53,050 nt of DNA. It comes from Acetobacterium malicum subsp. dehalogenans DSM 11527. Its GTDB lineage: Bacteria > Bacillota > Clostridia > Eubacteriales > Eubacteriaceae. This document shows, one piece after another, positions 34,749-43,495 of this stretch. The DNA is taken from positions 1 through 53,050 of the forward strand of contig NZ_KI421449.1 of assembly GCF_000472665.1 (NCBI RefSeq). The letters run 5' to 3'. The notes beneath the pieces are model-generated. The model did not search any database. It was not told the origin of the DNA and saw only the letters and a list, made by a program, of their open reading frames with translations. Each line of letters starts with the position of its first letter. Positions within the stretch are counted from its first letter, which is position 1. A program made the translations under genes and the position numbers.

Positions 34749-35156
34749 TTGAGACTTTCAACAAAAGGACGATATGGTGTGCTTGCCATGGTGGAACTGG
34801 CGCTTCAATATGGAGATGGTCCGGTTTCAATTAAAGAAATTGCCGAAAAACAAAATTTTTCGGATTCATACATGGAACAGCTTTTTTCAACCTTAAAAAA
34901 CGCCGGACTGGTAAAAAGTATAAGAGGCGCCCGGGGTGGCTACATTTTAGCCCGGGATCCCAGTGATATTACCGTTGGTGAAATTATTAGAGCACTCGAA
35001 GGCCCCATCGAATGGGCTGAATGCGTTGATGGTGGTGGCAAGTTAACCTGTGTCAAATCGCCGGAGTGTGTGACCAGAGGGCTATGGAAAGACATTAGTG
35101 ACAGCATCAGCAATATCATTGATAATCGATCATTACAGGACTTATTAGGCAAATAA
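34749..35156 (+). CDS. iscR: Rrf2-family regulator, IscR-like
   Basis: This 135-residue protein has an Rrf2 winged helix (LSTKGRYGVLAMVELAL, then SDSYMEQLFSTLKNAGLV, and GARGGYILAR) and three cysteines at 92, 101 and 107. The cysteines lie in the region where IscR ligates its [2Fe-2S] cluster, although the spacing is C-x8-C-x5-C instead of C-x5-C-x5-C. It would sense cluster status and control the iscSU genes downstream. TTG 34749 is the likely start (GGGAGGT 8 bp upstream, RLSTKGRYG typical); an in-frame ATG at 34695 lies within the -10 box. Confidence 0.9.
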   Translation: MRLSTKGRYGVLAMVELALQYGDGPVSIKEIAEKQNFSDSYMEQLFSTLKNAGLVKSIRGARGGYILARDPSDITVGEIIRALEGPIEWAECVDGGGKLTCVKSPECVTRGLWKDISDSISNIIDNRSLQDLLGK

Positions 35157-35177
35157 ACCAGAAAGAGGTATAATTTT

Positions 35178-36386
35178 ATGAGACGAATATATTTAGATCA
35201 CGCTGCAACAACTCCAGTTGATCCGGCGGTTGTGGAAACCATGCTTCCTTTTTTCACCGAACACTTTGGTAACCCTTCTTCCGTATACACTGAAGGTAGA
35301 GGGGTTAAGAAAAGTATTGAGGCGGCCCGGCTCCAGATTGCCAAAGCGATCAATGCCGACCCCCGGGAAATTTATTTTACCGGAAGCGGGTCAGAAGCCG
35401 ATAATTGGGCCATAAAAGGCATTGCCATGAAAAATCAGGCCAAAGGAAAACACATCATCACCACAACCATTGAGCATCATGCGGTTCTTCATACCTGTGA
35501 ATATCTGGAAAAACAGGGTTTTGAAGTAACCTACCTGCCGGTTGACGAAAATGGGCTGATCTCATTGGATGATTTACGCAATGCCATCAGAACAGACACC
35601 ATTCTCGTCACCATCATGTTTGCCAACAATGAAATTGGAACGGTCGAACCGATTAAAGAAATCGGTGAAATTGTTAAGGAAAAAGGAATTATTTTCCATA
35701 CCGATGCCGTCCAGGCGTTGGGCAACATCCCGGTTGACGTCAAGGACTTAAACGTCGATTTACTATCAATATCAGCTCATAAAATTTACGGTCCTAAAGG
35801 GATTGGTGCTCTTTTCATCAGAAAAGGAGTGCCCATTGATAATTTAATCCATGGCGGTGCCCAGGAACGAAAAAAACGGGCTGGAACTGAGAATACGGCA
35901 GAAATTGTGGCCTTTGGAAAAGCAGCCGAAATGGCAACTGAGCAGCTTGAAGAAAATGCTGCCCATATGAAAAAATTGAGAGACCTCCTGATTAAAGGGG
36001 TCATGGATAATATTCCTCAGGTTCGTCTCAACGGACACCCGGAAAAACGCCTGCCTGGGAACGCTAATTTCTGTTTTGATTACATCGAAGGGGAATCAAT
36101 CCTGCTCAGTTTGGACATTATCGGTGTGGCCGGCTCCAGCGGGTCAGCCTGTACATCGGGTTCTCTGGACCCATCCCACGTACTGTTGGCCATTGGTTTG
36201 CCGGCGGGGGTAGCTCATGGCTCGCTGCGACTGACAATTGGAAAGCACACAACGGTTGAAGATATCAACTATGTGGTCGACAATCTGATCCAGATTATTG
36301 AACGCTTGCGGAAAATGTCCCCAATTAACGCCGATTGTCCGATTGATGATGCTGTTTTTGATAAAGCCGAGCATCACCATCATTAA
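35178..36386 (+). CDS. iscS: Cysteine desulfurase IscS/NifS
   Basis: This 402-residue PLP enzyme has LDHAATTPVDPAV at the N terminus, the His-Lys motif SAHKIYGPKG with the PLP lysine at 202, and the catalytic Cys325 in the loop SGSACTSGSLDPSH. It takes sulfur from cysteine and hands it to IscU. AGAGGTA precedes the ATG. An oddity is the natural C-terminal end AEHHHH, a four-His tail that could bind metal. It sits between the Rrf2 regulator and iscU. Confidence 0.96.
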   Translation: MRRIYLDHAATTPVDPAVVETMLPFFTEHFGNPSSVYTEGRGVKKSIEAARLQIAKAINADPREIYFTGSGSEADNWAIKGIAMKNQAKGKHIITTTIEHHAVLHTCEYLEKQGFEVTYLPVDENGLISLDDLRNAIRTDTILVTIMFANNEIGTVEPIKEIGEIVKEKGIIFHTDAVQALGNIPVDVKDLNVDLLSISAHKIYGPKGIGALFIRKGVPIDNLIHGGAQERKKRAGTENTAEIVAFGKAAEMATEQLEENAAHMKKLRDLLIKGVMDNIPQVRLNGHPEKRLPGNANFCFDYIEGESILLSLDIIGVAGSSGSACTSGSLDPSHVLLAIGLPAGVAHGSLRLTIGKHTTVEDINYVVDNLIQIIERLRKMSPINADCPIDDAVFDKAEHHHH

Positions 36387-36428
36387 GAATAAAATCCAGA
36401 TCAAAATAAATACTAAGGAGAAAATAAA

Positions 36429-36803
36429 ATGGAATATACAGATGTAGTAATGGAGAACTTTACCTGTCCCAAACATGTGGGCGAGATTGAAGGCGCAAAT
36501 GGTGTTGGTCAGGTTGGTAGCCCGGCTTGTGGCGATATCATGAAAATCTTCCTGAAAATTAACGATGATGGCATCATTGAAGATGCATCCTTTAAAACCT
36601 TTGGATGCGGCGCAGCAGTAGCTAGCAGCAGTATGGCAACCGATATGATCATCGGCAAGAGCATTGAAGAAGCCGGAAAATTTAAAAACTCGGATGTGGT
36701 TGATGCTTTGGGCGGATTGCCAGCCGAAAAAATTCATTGTTCAGTGTTGGCAGCTGAGGCCATTCAAGCCGCCATTGAAGACTATCAAAAAAATAAAGCA
36801 TAA
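36429..36803 (+). CDS. iscU: Iron-sulfur cluster scaffold protein IscU/NifU
   Basis: This 124-residue protein has the three scaffold cysteines in GSPACGD, FGCGAAVASSSMATD and KIHCSVLAAEA. It assembles Fe-S clusters from sulfur supplied by IscS. AAGGAGAAAA precedes the ATG. The third motif is IHCSVLA, the form seen with NifU-type scaffolds of Firmicutes. A terminator follows, ending the isc operon. Confidence 0.96.
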   Translation: MEYTDVVMENFTCPKHVGEIEGANGVGQVGSPACGDIMKIFLKINDDGIIEDASFKTFGCGAAVASSSMATDMIIGKSIEEAGKFKNSDVVDALGGLPAEKIHCSVLAAEAIQAAIEDYQKNKA

Positions 36804-36814
36804 TAAATTCCTGA

Positions 36815-36852
36815 AGACGTCGTTTCTATTAACTTGAGACGGCGTCTTTTTT
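36815..36852 (+). terminator. Intrinsic terminator after iscU
   Basis: A 12-bp stem (36815-36826 with 36836-36847, two G-U) has a 9-nt loop and a run of T. Confidence 0.9.
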
Positions 36853-36876
36853 GATGAAAGAAATATAAAATCCAAG

Positions 36877-36905
36877 TTGCCATAAAAAAAATAATAGGGT
36901 AAGAT
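36877..36905 (+). promoter_or_regulatory. Promoter for the PRC-barrel gene
   Basis: TTGCCA (36877-36882), a 17-bp spacer and TAAGAT (36900-36905), about 33 bp before the start codon at 36938. Confidence 0.6.
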
Positions 36906-36937
36906 AAGCATATGACAAAAAACGAAAGGAGCATGGA

Positions 36938-37465
36938 ATGAAAGCGAACATTTTACTCAATGTGGAAGTTGTTTCTCAAAAAAACGGGCGACGACATGGG
37001 TTGGTCAAGAGTCTGGTGGTTGTCGACCATGTGGTCAAGTATCTGGTCATCAATCCTGGTGGAATTTTTTCGCAAGCTCAATTTTTCAAACCTGAAAATA
37101 TTGTAGATGTTAATTATAAACGCCTGGTAATCGAAAATGAAAAAGTGATCATTAAAGCCAAAGGGAAAAAAGTAAAAACTTATCTGGATGAGGCATTCCC
37201 GCTAATGGATTATCCGGTGGTCGATAAAAACGAGGAGGCTTTTGGCCATGTGGTCAATGCGACCATTGAAGAGGGAACATTTGCCATCACCGAATACGAA
37301 ATCTCCCGCAGTTTCTTTGATGATATCGACCATGGCTTTGCAATTATTCCGGCCACCGACCTGGTCTACAAGGAACAAGTGCTTTACTATGAAAAAGAAA
37401 TGTTTGATCTCGGGTTTAAAAAACAGGGAACCGGCATCGCCAATAAATTACTGGGGGTAAGATAA
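36938..37465 (+). CDS. PRC-barrel domain protein
   Basis: This 175-residue protein has two PRC-barrel-like beta units, about 5-75 (LLNVEVVSQKNGRRHGLVKSL) and 85-150 (YPVVDKNEEAFGHVVNATIEE). Each is a short barrel motif of the photosynthetic-reaction-centre/RimM type. Its partner is unknown. It overlaps the AI-2E membrane protein gene by one base (TAATGG), which suggests the two products work together at the membrane. AAAGGAG lies before the ATG. Confidence 0.8.
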   Translation: MKANILLNVEVVSQKNGRRHGLVKSLVVVDHVVKYLVINPGGIFSQAQFFKPENIVDVNYKRLVIENEKVIIKAKGKKVKTYLDEAFPLMDYPVVDKNEEAFGHVVNATIEEGTFAITEYEISRSFFDDIDHGFAIIPATDLVYKEQVLYYEKEMFDLGFKKQGTGIANKLLGVR

Positions 37466-38538
37466 TGGGAGAATCATCCAATAAAAAGCGCTTGCTATTT
37501 CTTAACCTTATCGTCGTTGCTGTCATTGGCGCGCTCTGTTTTTTTGTCTGGCCAACTCTGGCAGGGATGTTTGCACCATTCTTTTTTGCAATCGTGCTGG
37601 CTTATCTGCTTAATCCGCTGGTCAGGAATTTTGAGAATAAAGGGTTAAATCGGGGCGCCGCCGTTCTGATTGTATTCTTTGCCGTGCTGGCATTGGTGAT
37701 TGGGGCTTTTATGAGCTTTATTCCCAGTCTTATTACCAATATTGCCAGCATGATTAAGAGTATTCCAACCTTTGTGACCCAAATGCAGACCTATATCACA
37801 AACTTGTCTGACTATATTTCAAATTTTACCGGATATGATATTACCCAGTACTTTAATTTGGAACAGATTCTGGGCAATGTGCTGCAGGGTTTTGCAACGG
37901 CGCTTCAGGGGATTTCGAATGCGATTCTGCAAAACAGTGGTCAATTGATGAATATCATCATCGTGCCATTGGTGACAATCTTTCTGCTGATGGACAAGGA
38001 GTTCTTTATTAAGGGCATTATGTATCTGGTACCATTGCAATACCGCAACAGCATGCTTAAAATGTGTTGTGACATCGATCTGGTCATTGGTGGTTTTATC
38101 AAGGGTCAAGGCCTGACCTCACTCATCGCCGGGATTGCAACGGGGATTGGAGCCTTCGCGCTGGGCTTGCCTTATGCAAGTATTATCGGTGTGATTGCCG
38201 GGGTTACCACGATGGTTCCCTATTTTGGGCCAGCGGTGGGTACCATTGTGATTGTGTTATTGGTAGTGTTCACCAATCCGATGATGATTATTCCGATGTT
38301 GATTGTGATCGGGGTAGTTCAGGTGGTCTGTGGTAATTTTCTGGCACCAGCACTGATGTCCGGAAACGTCGGACTCCACCCGGTGTTTATTATCTTCTCG
38401 ATCTTCTTTTTTGGGGCCATGTTCGGGGGCGTCGGGATGATTATGGCAGTGCCCATGGCGGGAACCATTAAGGTAGTAGCCGGATATATTATTTCCTTGT
38501 TTGCGTCAAAGGATGTCACCGATCTAAAAAAGGATTGA
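37465..38538 (+). CDS. AI-2E family (TqsA/YdiK-like) membrane transporter
   Basis: This 357-residue protein has about eight membrane segments. It includes the family's conserved region around residues 210-310 (GGFIKGQGLTSLIAGIATG, VPYFGPAVGT, GNVGLHPVF). Members have been linked to autoinducer-2 export or Na+/H+ exchange, and the substrate here is unproven. The start overlaps the stop of the PRC-barrel gene. The alaS promoter -35 box overlaps its own stop codon. Confidence 0.9.
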   Translation: MGESSNKKRLLFLNLIVVAVIGALCFFVWPTLAGMFAPFFFAIVLAYLLNPLVRNFENKGLNRGAAVLIVFFAVLALVIGAFMSFIPSLITNIASMIKSIPTFVTQMQTYITNLSDYISNFTGYDITQYFNLEQILGNVLQGFATALQGISNAILQNSGQLMNIIIVPLVTIFLLMDKEFFIKGIMYLVPLQYRNSMLKMCCDIDLVIGGFIKGQGLTSLIAGIATGIGAFALGLPYASIIGVIAGVTTMVPYFGPAVGTIVIVLLVVFTNPMMIIPMLIVIGVVQVVCGNFLAPALMSGNVGLHPVFIIFSIFFFGAMFGGVGMIMAVPMAGTIKVVAGYIISLFASKDVTDLKKD

Positions 38539-38563
38539 CATTTAAATATGGAATTAATATAAT
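38535..38563 (+). promoter_or_regulatory. Promoter of alaS
   Basis: A consensus TTGACA (38535-38540), a 17-bp spacer and TATAAT (38558-38563). The -35 box overlaps the stop codon of the AI-2E gene. The start point would be near 38570, giving a leader of about 330 nt. Confidence 0.9.
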
Positions 38564-38569
38564 CATCCT

Positions 38570-38831
38570 TACAGGTTAATATTTAAATGCATCGAGAACG
38601 AAGGCTCTAAAAATAACGATTACAGAGAGAGAGACGCGGTTGAAAGTCTTTTATGGTTAGTTTAGAGTTGCCCCGTTTGAGCAGCTGGGAAGAAAGTCAG
38701 AATGGAATGTTCAACGAGTATTTCCAGTCGGGAAACCGTTATTGATAAAGTGAGTTGCCAATTATTTGCAGCTAATTTGGGTGGTACCGCGGATTAAACC
38801 GTCCCTTGCAGACTTGCAGGGGATTTTTTGT
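38570..38831 (+). promoter_or_regulatory. T-box riboswitch upstream of alaS
   Basis: The leader contains the T-box sequence GGGTGGTACCGCGG (38779-38792), a stem I with AGAGAGAGACGCGG-type elements near 38624-38640, and a final terminator stem (38802-38810 with 38815-38823) followed by a T-run. It binds uncharged tRNA, here presumably tRNA-Ala, and antitermination raises alaS expression when charging falls. I could not place the specifier codon with certainty. Confidence 0.93.
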
Positions 38832-38900
38832 TTTTGTAACAAGCCGGAAAGTAATCATTGCTTTTCAATTAGAAAATCAAAATTTGAATGAGGAGAAAAA

Positions 38901-41540
38901 ATGAAACCATTAGGATTAAATGAAATCAGAGAAAAATATCTGGCATTTTTTGAAGAAAAAGGACATTTGCGATTAAATAGTTTTCCATTGGTGCCAATTA
39001 ATGACAAGAGTCTGTTACTGATCAACTCAGGGATGGCACCGCTGAAACCCTATTTTACCGGAGATGAAATACCGCCCCGAAATCGGGTGACAACCTGTCA
39101 GAAATGTATTCGCACCCCGGATATTGAAAACGTTGGTAAAACAGCCAGACATGGGACCTTTTTCGAAATGCTGGGAAATTTTTCCTTTGGCGATTATTTC
39201 AAAAAAGAAGCGATTCCCTGGGCCTGGGAATTCTGCACTGAGGTGATGGAAATACCAGAAGACAAAATCTGGATCACTATTTATCTGGATGATGACGAAG
39301 CCTTTAAAATCTGGAATGAAGACGTCGGAATTCCCAAAGAAAAAATTGTCCGGTTGGGAAAAGAGGATAATTTCTGGGAGCACGGCCTGGGACCCTGCGG
39401 CCCTTGTTCTGAGCTTTATTTTGACCGCGGCGAAGAATATGGTTGTGACAGCCCCACCTGTGGTGTCGGCTGTGATTGCGACCGTTATGTCGAATTCTGG
39501 AACCTGGTTTTCACCCAGTTTGATAAAGATGAAGCTGGCAACTATAATCCGCTACCAAAACCAAATATTGATACCGGGATGGGTCTGGAGCGTCTGGCCG
39601 TGGTGATGCAGGGTGTGGGAACCATTTTTGAAATTGATACGGTTGGCCATGTCCTCAATTATATCTGTAAAAAAGCGGGCGTAAACTATGGCGATGATCC
39701 CCAGGATGATATTTCGATCCGGGTCATTACCGATCATATCCGCAGTGTCACCTTTATGATTGCTGATGGCGTCATGCCAGGAAATGAGGGACGCGGCTAT
39801 GTATTGCGGCGACTGCTCCGCCGGGCTGTCCGTCACGGGAAATTATTGGGAATTAAGGATCTTTTCCTTTATGATGTGGCCAAAGAGGCAATTCGGGTTT
39901 CTGAAGGGGCATATCCTGAGCTGCGTGAAAAGCAGGATTTTATTCAAAAGCTGATTCGTATTGAAGAAGAACGCTTTAAAGAAACCATCGATCAAGGTCT
40001 GGCGTTGTTAAACAAAGAACTCGATAAAATTATCGAAATGGAAGAAACGGTATTCCCTGGTGGTGGCGCCTTTAAACTTTACGATACCTATGGTTTTCCC
40101 TATGATCTGACCAAGGAAATTGTCGAAGAACGGGGCCTTACTATTATTGCTGAAGAATTTGAAAAAGAAATGGAGGCCCAACGGGAACGGGCCCGCCAGG
40201 ATCGTCTCAATAGCGATTTAGCAGTATGGGCCGATGATCCCTTTAATCCTCTGGGTCCGGATGCAGTCAATGCCTTTGTGGGTTATGACAACCTGGAAAC
40301 AGAAGGCACCATCATCGGGCTTTATGTCAATGAAACCCTGGTGGACGAAGCCAAAGCTGGGGATGAGGTGCTGGTACTTCTGGATCAGACTTCGTTCTAT
40401 GCTGAGAGCGGGGGTCAAACCGGCGATCACGGCGTTATTCAAAAAGGTGATGGCTTGATTGAAATCAGGGATTGCAAAAAAGGCAGCCTGAGCCGACATA
40501 TTCATTCGGGTATCGTTAAGTCAGGAACCTTTAAAGTCGGGGAAAGCGTGATTACCGAAGTCGACAAAGACTTGCGCGATGCGGTCCAACGGAACCATAC
40601 CTCGACCCATTTGCTGCAAAAAGCCCTGAAACAAGTTTTAGGTGACCATGTCGAACAGGCCGGATCATTTGTCTCGCCGGACCGGTTACGTTTTGACTTC
40701 AACCATTTCCAGGCGATGACCCGGGATGAGAAACGTCAGGTTGAGGATATTGTCAATGCAGCGATCCTGGCTGCCTATGATGTGTCTATTTTTGAAACCA
40801 ATATCGATAAGGCCAAAGAACTGGGAGCAACAGCTCTATTTGGGGAGAAATACGGCGAAATCGTCCGGGTAGTCAAAGTTGGCGACTTCAGCACCGAGCT
40901 TTGTGGCGGCTGTCATATCAGTAATTCAGCCAAGGTTGGGATGTTTAAAATCATCAGTGAAGGCGGCGTTGCGGCCGGGGTCCGGCGGATTGAAGCCGCA
41001 ACCGGTTTTAATGCCTGGCATCTGGTCGAAAAAATGGATGATACGCTCATTGAGGTCTCCAATCTGATGAAAACAAATCCCGATCAATTACTTGAAAAGG
41101 TAACAGAATTGACGGAAATCAACAAACAGAAAGAACGCACCATTGCTGAACTGAAACAGAAATCAGCCGGTAATGCGATTATGGACATCCACCAGAAAAT
41201 GATCGTCATCAGTGGCGTTCAGGTTACCATCGCGGAAGTAGAAAAAATGCCGATGGAAGAGCTGCGAACGATTGGCGACTTACTAAAAGACCGGATGGGC
41301 TCTGGGGTGGTACTGCTGGGCAGTGCTCTGGATGGCAAGGTTAACTTTGTTGCAACTGCAACTCCGGATATTGTCAAACGCGGCTTCCATGCCGGCAAAG
41401 TCATTAAAGAAGTGGCGACAGTAGCTGGCGGAGGTGGCGGCGGACGTCCGGATATGGCGCAAGCTGGGGGGAAACTTCCAGAAAAACTGGCAGAATCTCT
41501 TGTAAAGGGAGAGGCATGCATTCGCGAGCAATTGAACTAA
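38901..41540 (+). CDS. alaS: Alanyl-tRNA synthetase
   Basis: This 879-residue class II synthetase has the aminoacylation domain (INSGMAPLKPYFTG near 41, CQKCIRTPDIENVG), and an editing domain with HTSTHLLQKAL and the CGGCH motif (near 672). The C-terminal oligomerisation/C-Ala domain ends in a Gly-rich AGGGGGGRPDMAQAGGK. It charges tRNA-Ala and hydrolyses mischarged Ser/Gly-tRNA. Length is typical. GAGGAGAAA precedes the ATG; a T-box in the leader controls it. Confidence 0.98.
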   Translation: MKPLGLNEIREKYLAFFEEKGHLRLNSFPLVPINDKSLLLINSGMAPLKPYFTGDEIPPRNRVTTCQKCIRTPDIENVGKTARHGTFFEMLGNFSFGDYFKKEAIPWAWEFCTEVMEIPEDKIWITIYLDDDEAFKIWNEDVGIPKEKIVRLGKEDNFWEHGLGPCGPCSELYFDRGEEYGCDSPTCGVGCDCDRYVEFWNLVFTQFDKDEAGNYNPLPKPNIDTGMGLERLAVVMQGVGTIFEIDTVGHVLNYICKKAGVNYGDDPQDDISIRVITDHIRSVTFMIADGVMPGNEGRGYVLRRLLRRAVRHGKLLGIKDLFLYDVAKEAIRVSEGAYPELREKQDFIQKLIRIEEERFKETIDQGLALLNKELDKIIEMEETVFPGGGAFKLYDTYGFPYDLTKEIVEERGLTIIAEEFEKEMEAQRERARQDRLNSDLAVWADDPFNPLGPDAVNAFVGYDNLETEGTIIGLYVNETLVDEAKAGDEVLVLLDQTSFYAESGGQTGDHGVIQKGDGLIEIRDCKKGSLSRHIHSGIVKSGTFKVGESVITEVDKDLRDAVQRNHTSTHLLQKALKQVLGDHVEQAGSFVSPDRLRFDFNHFQAMTRDEKRQVEDIVNAAILAAYDVSIFETNIDKAKELGATALFGEKYGEIVRVVKVGDFSTELCGGCHISNSAKVGMFKIISEGGVAAGVRRIEAATGFNAWHLVEKMDDTLIEVSNLMKTNPDQLLEKVTELTEINKQKERTIAELKQKSAGNAIMDIHQKMIVISGVQVTIAEVEKMPMEELRTIGDLLKDRMGSGVVLLGSALDGKVNFVATATPDIVKRGFHAGKVIKEVATVAGGGGGGRPDMAQAGGKLPEKLAESLVKGEACIREQLN

Positions 41541-41574
41541 TTTGTTAAGAAAAAGAAAAATTACGTCATATGAC

Positions 41575-41603
41575 TTGTCTTTTCTTTTGCTTTGGGTTAA
41601 AAT
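41575..41603 (+). promoter_or_regulatory. Candidate promoter of ireB
   Basis: TTGTCT (41575-41580), a 17-bp spacer and TAAAAT (41598-41603), about 28 bp before the ATG at 41632. Confidence 0.45.
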
Positions 41604-41631
41604 GATATAAATTGATTGTGAAGGAGGTCAG

Positions 41632-41904
41632 ATGACAATGGGAGAAAATACGGTGATTGATCGAGGAACCATTATGTTTGAGGTCGATAGCGAAAAGTCT
41701 CAGAAGATCGACGAAGTGATGCGAAATGTACATAAGGCTCTAGTTGAAAAAGGGTATAACCCCGTCAATCAAATTGTAGGTTATGTCATGTCAGGAGATC
41801 CGACCTATATCACAAGTCACAGAGAAGCGCGAAATGCCATACAGAAAATTGAACGGGATGAGTTACTCGAAGAACTTGTTCGACGTTACTTAAAAAGTAT
41901 TTAG
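41632..41904 (+). CDS. ireB: IreB family regulatory phosphoprotein (UPF0297)
   Basis: This 90-residue protein has the conserved UPF0297 core: [36 protein letters not shown] and HREARNAI. In Enterococcus, IreB is a substrate of the PASTA kinase IreK and affects cephalosporin resistance. It belongs to the alaS-ireB-ruvX neighbourhood shared by many Firmicutes. GAAGGAGG lies before ATG 41632. It is followed by a terminator. Confidence 0.95.
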   Translation: MTMGENTVIDRGTIMFEVDSEKSQKIDEVMRNVHKALVEKGYNPVNQIVGYVMSGDPTYITSHREARNAIQKIERDELLEELVRRYLKSI

Positions 41905-41919
41905 TAGGCTGATAAATTG

Positions 41920-41950
41920 GGGCTGTCTCAACCGAGGCAGTCCTATTTTA
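41920..41950 (+). terminator. Terminator after ireB
   Basis: A 10-bp stem (41920-41929 with 41934-41943, several G-U) has an AACC loop and a TATTTTA tail. Confidence 0.65.
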
Positions 41951-42018
41951 GTTCGGCAAGGCGATTGTGAGCGAAGACTCATGGACTATTTTGTTTGTGG
42001 TTAGGAAACGATTTTAAG

Positions 42019-42963
42019 ATGAAAATCAATACACTGGGCAATACCGGTATCAAGGTATCCCGAATGTGCTTTGGCAGTTTGACGATTGGACCGCTCCAAA
42101 AAAACAAAACCCTTTTGGAAAGTCGGGAAATCATCGCGGCAGCTCTGGATTGCGGGGTTGATTTTTTTGATACGGCGGATCTGTATAACAATTACGATCA
42201 TCTGCGGGCGGCGATCCAGATGCAGCAGGATGTGGTGATTGCCACAAAATCCTATGATTATACAGCAGCGGGAGTCCGCAGTAGTTTAAATCGGGCGCTG
42301 ACTGAACTGGGCCGGGATTATGTGGATCTTTACCTGCTCCATGAGCAGGAAAGCCGGAAAACCATTGAAGGACATTGGGAAGCCATTGCGGCTCTAATTG
42401 CTGAAAAGCAAGCCGGAAAAGTAAGAGCCATTGGCATTTCCACCCATCGGGTCGAAGGGGTTTATGGAGCGAATCTTTTTTCTGAGCTGGATGTGATTCA
42501 TCCGCTGATCAATTTAACGGGAATCGGCATTGAAGATGGAACTGCCCAGGAAATGGCGGCCGCCATCCATGAGGCCAAAAAACTGGGGAAGGGCATTTAT
42601 GCCATGAAGCCTTTAGGCGGCGGTAATCTGCTGTCCCGGAAACAGGCCAGCTTTGAGTATATTTTGAATAACGCCGATCTGGATGCCATTGCGATTGGGG
42701 TTCAATCGGTTAATGAAGTGCGGTATAATGCTAAAAAATTCAATGGCGAAGCGATTCCCGAAGATTTGGAGAGAGCTGTTTCCAGTGCCTCCAAAACACT
42801 GCATATCAGTGACTGGTGCAGCGGTTGCGGGGAATGCGTGCGCCGCTGCAACCAGCAGGCCCTGGCCTTAGTCGACGGGAAAGCGCAAGTTGATGAAAAC
42901 AAATGTGTGCTCTGCTGCTATTGCAGCACTGCCTGTCAAGACTTTTGCATCAAAGTGATTTAA
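42019..42963 (+). CDS. Aldo/keto reductase with C-terminal ferredoxin-type 4Fe-4S domain
   Basis: This protein is about 314 residues long. Residues 1-255 form an aldo/keto reductase barrel (VSRMCFGSLTIG, DFFDTADLY with the catalytic Asp/Tyr, LYLLHEQES, AIGISTHRVEG, MKPLGGGNLLS). The last 50 residues carry two Fe-S cysteine groups (CSGCGECVRRC and CVLCCYCSTAC). Members of this fused group probably pass electrons from ferredoxin; the substrate is unknown. ATG 42019 is preferred over a TTG at 41995, although the Shine-Dalgarno (AGGA) is about 12 bp off. It sits between ireB and ruvX, an unusual place. Confidence 0.9.
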   Translation: MKINTLGNTGIKVSRMCFGSLTIGPLQKNKTLLESREIIAAALDCGVDFFDTADLYNNYDHLRAAIQMQQDVVIATKSYDYTAAGVRSSLNRALTELGRDYVDLYLLHEQESRKTIEGHWEAIAALIAEKQAGKVRAIGISTHRVEGVYGANLFSELDVIHPLINLTGIGIEDGTAQEMAAAIHEAKKLGKGIYAMKPLGGGNLLSRKQASFEYILNNADLDAIAIGVQSVNEVRYNAKKFNGEAIPEDLERAVSSASKTLHISDWCSGCGECVRRCNQQALALVDGKAQVDENKCVLCCYCSTACQDFCIKVI

Positions 42964-42993
42964 CACAGCCATAACAAATAGATGGGATAATGA

Positions 42994-43410
42994 ATGGAAA
43001 GAATTTTAGGAATTGATGTTGGCGACAAACGGATTGGCGTTGCTGTAACGGACCCGTTACAGATTACCGCCCAGGGTGTTATGACCCTCAAACGAAAAAC
43101 CCGAGACGACGATTTAGAAGCATTTCGGGAGCTCATTGCAAAATATGAGATTAAAAAAGTGGTAGCTGGTCTGCCTTTGAACATGGACGGTTCAGAATCC
43201 GCTCAGACCCGAAAAACAGTGAACTTTTGTCAGTTTATCAAGAAACGGCTGGATATCGAAATCATCTATATTGATGAGCGATTGACCTCAGCCTGGTCTG
43301 AAAAAGTTCTGATTGAAGGAAATGTTTCCCGGGAGAACCGCAAAGATTATATTGATATGCTGGCAGCCCAGATTATTCTCCAGTCTTATATGGATCGGGC
43401 TGTTAAATAA
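42994..43410 (+). CDS. ruvX: Holliday-junction resolvase-like pre-16S rRNA nuclease YqgF/RuvX
   Basis: This 138-residue RNase H-fold protein has GIDVGDKRIGVAVTDP at the N terminus, VAGLPLNMDGSES near 64, and YIDERLTSAWSE near 91. All show the Asp/Glu residues of the nuclease site. The family matures the 5' end of 16S rRNA in E. coli (YqgF) and may resolve branched DNA. It is followed by a DUF1292 gene, a typical order. Confidence 0.95.
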   Translation: MERILGIDVGDKRIGVAVTDPLQITAQGVMTLKRKTRDDDLEAFRELIAKYEIKKVVAGLPLNMDGSESAQTRKTVNFCQFIKKRLDIEIIYIDERLTSAWSEKVLIEGNVSRENRKDYIDMLAAQIILQSYMDRAVK

Positions 43411-43495
43411 TTCATAAATAATGAATTCTTTAAGTATGAAAAGGTATAATTACAAGATTATGAGCGAAAAAAATAAAATTGAAAGAGAAGTTGAT

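Noticed and set aside
36144-36737. 197-codon minus-strand open frame over iscS and iscU
   Set aside because: It spans two well-conserved genes on the other strand and has no start signal.
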